Shown here: one piece after another, positions 57,134 to 64,000 of the stretch | Numbering within the stretch: the stretch's first letter is position 1 | Layout of the letters: every line of letters begins with the position of its first letter | NCBI RefSeq assembly: GCF_001411555.2 | Contig: NC_049916.1 | Coordinates: forward strand, 9,497,295-9,561,294 | Length of the DNA stretch: 64,000 bases | Origin: Juglans regia | Lineage: Eukaryota; Streptophyta; Magnoliopsida; Fagales; Juglandaceae | Direction: 5' to 3' | Translations under genes and position numbers: made by a program | Notes under the pieces: model-generated | The model's input: the letters and a program-made list of their open reading frames with translations, nothing else | Told to the model about the DNA's origin: nothing | The model's database searches: none

Positions 57134-57592
57134 GTTGGTAAAAAAATGCTTGAGTTTTAATTTTAAAGTTTTGTAAGTGGTATAAGTTCCTCTATTTACT
57201 TTCATTTTTAGTTCCTTAGGAACCAACCCAACTTTTTGAGACATTTGACATATTAGTCATTGGTACTAAGTTTTTCTTCATTTTTAGAACCATACTCAAG
57301 TTAGTACATGAATCAGCAAAAAAAAAAAAAAAAAGAGAAAAAATAGTTTCATCTCAATCTTATGAATAGTTCCTGAGGTATTAGTTGTTTGTATACATGA
57401 ACTTGATATGTACCTCAGTCTCAAATATTTTTCAGCATTTGACCAAAGTTTTTGCACTTATGGAGTATTTTTTTCGTTGCAAATTAGTTTTAGTTGGTAA
57501 TTGTTTGCATTGAAGTCTGTATTATTTGGCATTGTTCTTTTCTCTATGCTTCTATTTCTTCGATATTGAGTTCCATTTTATTTTCTATTTAG

Positions 57593-57729
57593 GGCTACAC
57601 CAGTGACAAAGAGAACTTGCAACTTTATTTTCAAATTGAGCATGATGTTGGGATGGACTCGATCAAAGTGAAAGCTTTAATAGACCTTTTTGATGAAATT
57701 GTGCAAGAACCACTTTTCAATCAGCTGAG
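57593..57729 (+). pseudogene. Captured nardilysin-like exon, copy 2
   Basis: Equivalent of 44993-45129; open and with both splice sites. Confidence 0.76.
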
Positions 57730-58476
57730 GTGATTTTATTTGATGCTGAAAGTAGGAGTATTTTTTTCTTTTCTGGTTTTGAGGGATGAAGCTTTATGTA
57801 TTTGGTTTTTGAATTGCCAAAAACTGAGCTGAACAGCAAGCAGTAGCCAATCTTCTGAGTGCATACTTAGCATATTCAAGTTCATTCCTTGCACATACTT
57901 AGCATATTTAGTTATTTACTAGTGTTCTAATTATATGTTCCAACATGTCTGTTGAGAAGTTGCATCATATATCTGGCTGTCTGCAGTGTTTTGGTGGCCT
58001 TTAGTGACAGATAGTGTACTAATTTTGAGATGTTTTCATTCTCAAGCTTGGTTTATCTGGATTTTTTGGTTTTAGCTTTTTTATTCTTAAGCATATTCTT
58101 GAGTGTATTATGCATGAATAATGAATTGTGTAATGGATTTAGGTTGGGCTCAAGTGATAAATGAATTAAAATTCCTTTGGGCAGCATGCATGCTGTATGT
58201 TTTTGGTTTGTTGGTTGAGCGATAGCCTATTTGGATTGCAATGGAGTGGCTTCACTTGTGTTGTTGGAGTGATAAATAATTATTGTTGCCTTTGTCTTGT
58301 TGAGAATCAATGAACTACCACAATAATAAATTTTCTTGCCATTCTATTAATCTTCCAACATACTTTTGAATTTGATTAATTGTTTCAATTTATTAGATCT
58401 TAGCATTACTAAACCTTTTTTTTTCTTATGATTTAGAGTGTAGGGCACAATGATAAGAAAGTTCTTTTTCTTGCAG

Positions 58477-58551
58477 CTACTTTTCCTATCTCAAGCCTAC
58501 GGGCAGCTTCACCACCAATCATCCGAGACATTCTTAGCCCCATGAGTTTTG
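58477..58551 (+). pseudogene. Unassigned exon-like segment, copy 2
   Basis: Equivalent of 45877-45951 with the same open frame and splice sites. Confidence 0.42.
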
Positions 58552-60312
58552 GTATAACCTCTATTTCCCTGTCTCTTAGATTAATAAGCACACTTGATTA
58601 AATGATCTTGTATTTGAATGCTTGGACATAGGCAAGTTGTGTTATATTGGGTTGGAATTGATTTGAGCCATGAATTAAGATTATAAATCTTTATGATTGT
58701 GTTTGGGGTTGGTGTATAAATTATATGAGCAGATTTATACATTGAATGTGTTGGTTTCAATGAACCAAGAAAAATGATGTGAACGTTGGGAATTGTGTGG
58801 AGCTATGAATGAAGCTTATTAAAATTTTAAAATTTGTAATTGTGTTGGATTGATTTAGATGGGCAACAAATATTTTAGTAAGTTTTATAATTGATAAATT
58901 GAGTATGTGTATGGGCGGCAAATATGTTAGATTTTACTTCAATGCAATGGTTTATGGATTTGAATTTACATGAGGAACTTGAAGTCCAAGAATTGGACAA
59001 ATTTGATTATGTTGAGTGTGCTATGTATGCATGAACAATGGATTGTGTGATGGGGCTTAGTTTAGGAAACTTGTGCATTTTTTCATTGATTAAGTAAATT
59101 AAAGTTAGTTTAATTATAAACAAATTTTAATTAAATGTAGTTGTTTGGGTTAGTTATAATCTGTCATTGGTTCGAATATAATAATTATAGCCTATATTAG
59201 ACTATTTGTTATGGTTATTTTTGGCTCATCAATTTTTTTTTCCTGAAATCTCTTAGCATTTGCCGCGAATGAAACTTGTGGCAAATCCTTTTTGTTTTTG
59301 CTGGAAGTAATTATTTCCCACGATAAAATTTCTTCATAAATAAGTATTTCAGACGAAATACTTTGTGGAAAATATATATTTCCCAGGAAAGTATTTTATT
59401 GGAAATACCAAAGATCACTTTTTTCACGGAGATGTGTCGTGGGTGAATACTTTTTGCCACAACTTCTTTCCATGGAGAATGATGTTATTTCCCACCACAT
59501 TATACCAGATGAGACCTTATTTGCCAAGAACAAAAAAAGTTTTAACCGCCACAAATATCGTGGGAAAAAGAAGGCTTTTTCCATGAACTTGTGGTTTGGT
59601 GGAAAAAGATTATTTCTCCACCTATTATATGCCACGAGTCTCCTACGGAACAAATTGGTAGAATTTTTTTTTTCCTACTAAAGATATATTTTTTCCCATG
59701 ACTGTCACTCTTGGGAAAAACCCACATTTGTTGTAGTGAGTGAAGTGCATTTTGTTTAAATGTTTAAATATGTTTAAAAAAATATTTGAAAAAAAAATAA
59801 AATAATTGTGATTATACTAGTGGTAAGTTTGAGGGGGCAAACTCATGGGACTGAGTAGCAGCACCCTTTCTTAAATTGTATGAATATTAAGCATTACATT
59901 AATATTTTATATTGAATATTGATGAATATAATCTCAATTCCTTGTAATTCGATAAATAATAAATTTATAATAGATGATAAAATTGGTATTTTATTTGGAA
60001 GGTGTTGATGTATTTTTTTCGATGGAACTGGAGCCTAACAATACGATTGAATGACCCAAAATGATGATTTAGGATTAATAGTGTTCAAATGCTTATCCAT
60101 AAAATAAATAATAAATAAATCAAATAAGATGTAAATAATAAAAGACACAGAGATTTACATAGTTCAACATAAAAGCCTATGTGGTTTTAGACGACTTTGG
60201 GTAGATTAATTGGAGCTTGTCTCAACAGCATGAAATTCTTTAAAATTATGTGTGCTGTGAATTTGAATATAAGTAGTTACAAGCTATATATGTTGTAGTG
60301 GGTTGCAGTGTA

Positions 60313-60348
60313 TTTTTCATAACATATATTAATATATGTTATGAAAAA
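60313..60348. repeat. 36-bp perfect palindrome, copy 2
   Basis: Identical to 47713-47748. Both copies keep full symmetry, so there has been no decay since the duplication or haplotype split. Confidence 0.8.
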
Positions 60349-60604
60349 CACTTGAGTATGCATATAGGCTTCCCTATTATACTTCCCACTTCTGATCCTG
60401 ATGTATTTCCTTGTAAATGATTGACTTGGGACATATTGCCACGAAGTATTTATGAAATTCATCATAGTAATTATTGGACATATTTCAATGGTCCATTCTG
60501 TATATGTATATGTATGATTTGCATGATTTGAAGTTATTTAGTACTATACAGTGGCTTCATTGATGCATGGAGAAAAAAATGAGATGGCTCAAATAGTGTT
60601 GGTA

Positions 60605-61081
60605 ATAGTTCGTGGGGAAAGCTTCAAATAAATTTTTTTTTTCTTATAACAAAATTCTGTGAAAAAAGACTTTTACCCACGAGATGGACTCATGAGAAGT
60701 CATCAATACCGGCGAGTAGCAGTCGTGGCAAAAAGTGCAGTCCAATTGTATTGCTGATGGTAATTTACGAGTAGTCTTTATGGATTTTCCTTTTTCCCAC
60801 AAACAGAGCTCATGACAAATAGTACTAAATTCTACAAGATTCACCAAAATTGTCAGACTACTTGCCACGAATATTTAACTTTTACCCTCAGATGTTCTCG
60901 TAGGGAAAACAAGCTTTTTCCCACAAGTTAAAGCTATCGTGGAAAAAGATAGATTTTCACCTGAATTTTATTCCATGAACTTCCCATGACACGAGTTGGT
61001 GGGAAAAAAAATATTTCTCACGAAGACCATGCCTTTTGCCACCAAAAGTATTATTTGGTAAAACCAGTAAATGTTGTAGTG
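60605..61081. mobile_element. Truncated second CACTA end, copy 2
   Basis: Equivalent of 48005-48481 with a few substitutions (for example GTGGAAAAAG for GTGGGAAAAG). Confidence 0.62.
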
Positions 61082-61212
61082 GTCATTGGGGGGTAAAACC
61101 CACTATGATTGGTGATTGTATAGTCTTTCGTGACCTCCCATATCTTTCAATACAATGAAGAAAATAAGGTTAATGAGAAATTGAAGAAGATGCCTCTTTT
61201 TGGAGAGGAGTA

Positions 61213-61486
61213 ATGCTACTATGCTCCCTAATTTATACTACTCACTTTGCCCATTTGACGTAGTACTACAATATGGTGTCATGTTGCATTTGAAAAAAAA
61301 ATAGAAAATATATATTCAAAACAAAATGGTGCTCAAAAACACAAAAATGAGAAGATTAAAGTGCTAAATCCCCTCTTCCTTATATGTTTATTTTTTTAAT
61401 TATCTTTAATAAGCCACGTGACACCACATTGAAGTGCCATATTAAGGGATAAAATGAGAGCTATAAATTAGGGAACATAGTAGCAT
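61213..61486. mobile_element. MITE (274 bp), copy 2
   Basis: Equivalent of 48613-48886, with the same one-mismatch inverted ends. Confidence 0.8.
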
Positions 61487-61534
61487 CTCTCTTTAGAGAG
61501 AGAGAGAGGGTGTCCTACAAGTTGTAAAGAAATC

Positions 61535-62316
61535 GAGAGACTCCTCTCTAGAAACCCCCAGATAAAAAACGGCACAGGGGGAGCCTTTGGCTTCCCCCCT
61601 CCCCCCATCTCTCCTTCCCCTCATCTCCAGTTTTCCCATTTTCTTTTTTATTTTTGGGTGTTTTTCAGGTTTAAGAATAGAGGAAGGTTGATATGATGCT
61701 CTTCGGCGGCCGACGACCACCACGCGCCCCACCGCTGGCTTCCCAAGGCGTCAATCTTTCAAATGAACGAAAAATTTTGTAGAACGGAGTGGCGCTTGAG
61801 CCACTTTTGACCGTCCTCCATACCTTCAGGATGGCGCGTGGCTCTTACACGCCATCACACTGCTATTTGTGTTATTTTTTTTCCTCCAAGGTTGCAAATG
61901 TGGATCTATATTTTTACAAGATGCAATCCGTTATTTTTTCATGTTTTTTTTTTAAATTCTGTAATGTCTTTTTGTTTAGAAAAATAAAAATAAAAAAACA
62001 CATAGCTTCTTAGACTTTCGTCCGTAGAGTGTCCTCAACTCCGTCTTATATGGAGTATGGGGTTTGGTTAACTCTACTCCGTCTTAGACAGAGTATGGGG
62101 TTTGATTAACTCTATCTTGAGCAGAGTTGTGCTGTCTCTCAGACTTTAGATCTGTAGAGGTTTGCAGCTTGGACTAGATCATGTTAGTCATGGGTTATAC
62201 TGGAGAGTTATTAATGTTATAGTTAGCTTGTAATGTATGTTTAAGATCCAATTTGTAATGTCTGTTATTAATAAATGCAATATAGTTTTTTTTTTCTCAA
62301 AATGAAAAAAAAATTA
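61535..62316 (+). mobile_element. Retroposon A, copy 2
   Basis: Equivalent of 48935-49716, with TAAAGAAATC duplications at 61525-61534 and 62317-62326. Confidence 0.6.
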
Positions 62317-62609
62317 TAAAGAAATCTTTCAGCTTGTAGAGTTATTAGATCTCATGATTAGTAGTGGTCCCCTCCTTTAATAAATATATCATTTTCTTTT
62401 AGTAACTTAGTCCTATTTGGTTTATATCAATTTCATCTTTTTGTATATCAATCAATCTCTTTTGATTATAACTCTTTCTTATCTTATTTCTTTTTACTCT
62501 TTCAAGATGAGTTTCCTATAGGCTAAACCTTAATTAATTTTATATCCAACAAAATTTCATAATATTTTTAACCATAGAAGTAGTAACTTATAATTGATAT
62601 ATGGATATA

Positions 62610-63515
62610 TATATATTTTTTTTTTGATAATAAAGGATCACATTCCATTTATAAAAAAGGACATACAACTTTGACTTAAAAAGTCAGTTACAAACGTTAA
62701 TAGCACCTCAGCACACTTTCGTGGCTGACATAGTCTAGCCCAGACGACAGAACTCTAAAGACTGAAGTCTAAGAGATTCGTCGTACACATCTCTGTCCCC
62801 GACAGAGTAAACAAACCCCATACCCCGACTACGCGAGGTAGGGTACACCAATCCCATACACCGCCAAAGCGGAGATGGGGACATACCACTAGTTCGGACC
62901 ACGGTCCGCGGGGACTAAATTTTTGATTTTTTTTTTTTATAAAACAGAACACAAGAAAATACATTGGATCACAACTAAAACCAACAGCAGACAAAAAGCT
63001 CCGAACGGCTGTGGAGGCGCGTGCAGAACACGCGCCACCCTGGGAGAAAACTGTCGACCGATCTTGGAAGTTCCGGGCTCACAGACCCCAGCGGCGCCGC
63101 GCGTCGCGACGGTAGAGGGCCTCTCGGCGTCGCGAGAAGGCCACTCGCCGAACGCCTACGAGTTTTTTGGCCGCGCGTGCGAGCAACTCGCCACTCCGGA
63201 TGGCATCGCCTTCGGTAGACTTGAAGATCGGCAGCTGGGCAACACCATGGGGAGGCGCGTGCTGATCTATTGTCGTCGGAAAGACCAGATCCGGTGTTCC
63301 CCCTTATTTAGCCTACAAAACAAAAAAACACAAAAACGGAGCGGCTGTGTGCACAGAGCGGACGGAGGAGGGAGAGGTGGGGAGAGGGGGAAGGAGCCGA
63401 AGCTCCCACCCCCTCGAGAGAGACAGGTTCGAGGCGCTGAGGGAGGCGGGCGGGTTCGGGAGAGACGAGAGAGACGAGAGAAGCTACTGTAGTTGCTGGA
63501 TTTTTGCATTGCTTC
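62610..63515 (-). mobile_element. Retroposon B, copy 2
   Basis: Equivalent of 50010-50915, with the 14-bp duplication at 62596-62609 and 63516-63529. A few substitutions separate it from copy 1 (for example CTGTCGACC for CCGTCGACC). Confidence 0.77.
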
Positions 63516-63823
63516 GATATATGGATATAATTGGAGCATATTGAACGGTACCACATTGATTCATTATTATAAAAAATACTTTCAATTGATTAAAAAATCC
63601 TTTATTACTATTAGCCTTTGATTCTTAAATCAAGAGGAAATTGTGGGCTTAGAATGTCAAATGTGTTAATGTAGGTTGTTTTAATGTATTTGGTAGTAAG
63701 ATCCCTTTTTTTTTTTTTTTTTTTTTTAATGAATATTATTATAATATTGATTAATGAGATTTAGTATTGTGCGAATACCAATATTCAAAAAAAAAAAAAA
63801 TCGATACCAAGAGCCTGATAGCC

Positions 63824-64000
63824 TGATCGTACAACACCAATTTCTTCAAAATGGAGAACTTGGATCCCCAATGTAGTAAAAAAAAAAAAAAAATCTATAA
63901 TATCTATTAAGATACAAAATATCTACTTGGGTGCTCAAGTATTTTAGTAAAGAGTTACTAAAATTTAATTAATCGGTACACAAATAATTAATAGATTAAA
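63824..64000. other. Flank beyond the duplicated segment, nothing assigned
   Basis: AT-rich sequence with an A run near 63878-63893 and no open frame. It is the only part of the right side with no counterpart elsewhere in the window. Confidence 0.6.

Larger units (their letters stand above)
53977..59738 (+). mobile_element. CACTA transposon with captured gene fragments, copy 2
   Basis: Same ends, AGT duplication, subterminal arrays and captured segments as 41380-47138. As flanking DNA is duplicated with it, this is not an independent insertion. Confidence 0.87.
53706..63823. repeat. Segmental copy 2 (10.1 kb)
   Basis: A direct copy of 41108-51224. Differences are sparse single bases, many of them C in this copy and T in copy 1 (for example GCACGG versus GCATGG near 54837), plus changes in homopolymer length. 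Several copy-2 states look older. Confidence 0.9.

Overview
This window is plant nuclear DNA from a transposon-rich, dicot-like chromosome. The evidence is GT-AG introns, an intact plant-specific receptor kinase, L1-type LINEs, Copia and Gypsy LTR elements, CACTA and hAT transposons, and an endogenous pararetrovirus. Short GAGATGAGATG-type MITEs near the genes recall Fagales trees such as walnut or hickory; that is only a guess. No rRNA, tRNA gene, CRISPR array or bacterial-style operon was seen.

Layout. 1-906: 3' end of a LINE. 1938-2546: last two exons of a CCZ1-like gene (+). 2820-3232: two small MITE-like repeats. 3548-5950: the only complete, apparently functional gene, a G-type lectin receptor-like kinase (-). 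6797-14309: a non-autonomous LTR retrotransposon with two 2.9-kb LTRs and only a decayed gag (TR-GAG type). 14310-24525: two decayed copies of a petuvirus/florendovirus-like pararetrovirus in inverted orientation, meeting near 18948. 24970-41151: an old L1-type LINE (-), broken by a hAT element (26666-27493) and a Copia element (28873-39448). The Copia itself carries two solo LTRs, one in its integrase (31157-34690) and one in its 3' LTR (37241-39296). Every one of these insertions has a target-site duplication that I could read, imperfect only for the TR-GAG element.

41108-51224 and 53706-63823 are two nearly identical copies of one 10.1-kb segment. Between them lie a 100-N assembly gap and an inverted piece of the same segment. 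Each copy holds a 5.76-kb CACTA transposon with fragments of at least three unrelated host genes, all in one orientation and with exon boundaries kept: a CA1P-phosphatase/phosphoglycerate-mutase-like gene, a phosphatidylserine decarboxylase and a nardilysin-like M16 peptidase. Each copy also holds a MITE and two opposed GC-rich retroposons. The gap and the very low divergence make an unmerged second haplotype at least as likely as a real tandem duplication.

Functionally there is little cooperation between genes here. The host genes are CCZ1 (Rab7 activation and vacuolar traffic) and the receptor kinase. The rest is layered mobile DNA. The parts most worth follow-up are the multi-gene-capturing CACTA, the viral inverted repeat that could form a long hairpin RNA, and evidence that LINE, retroposon and a 20-bp micro-insertion share one 3' tail.
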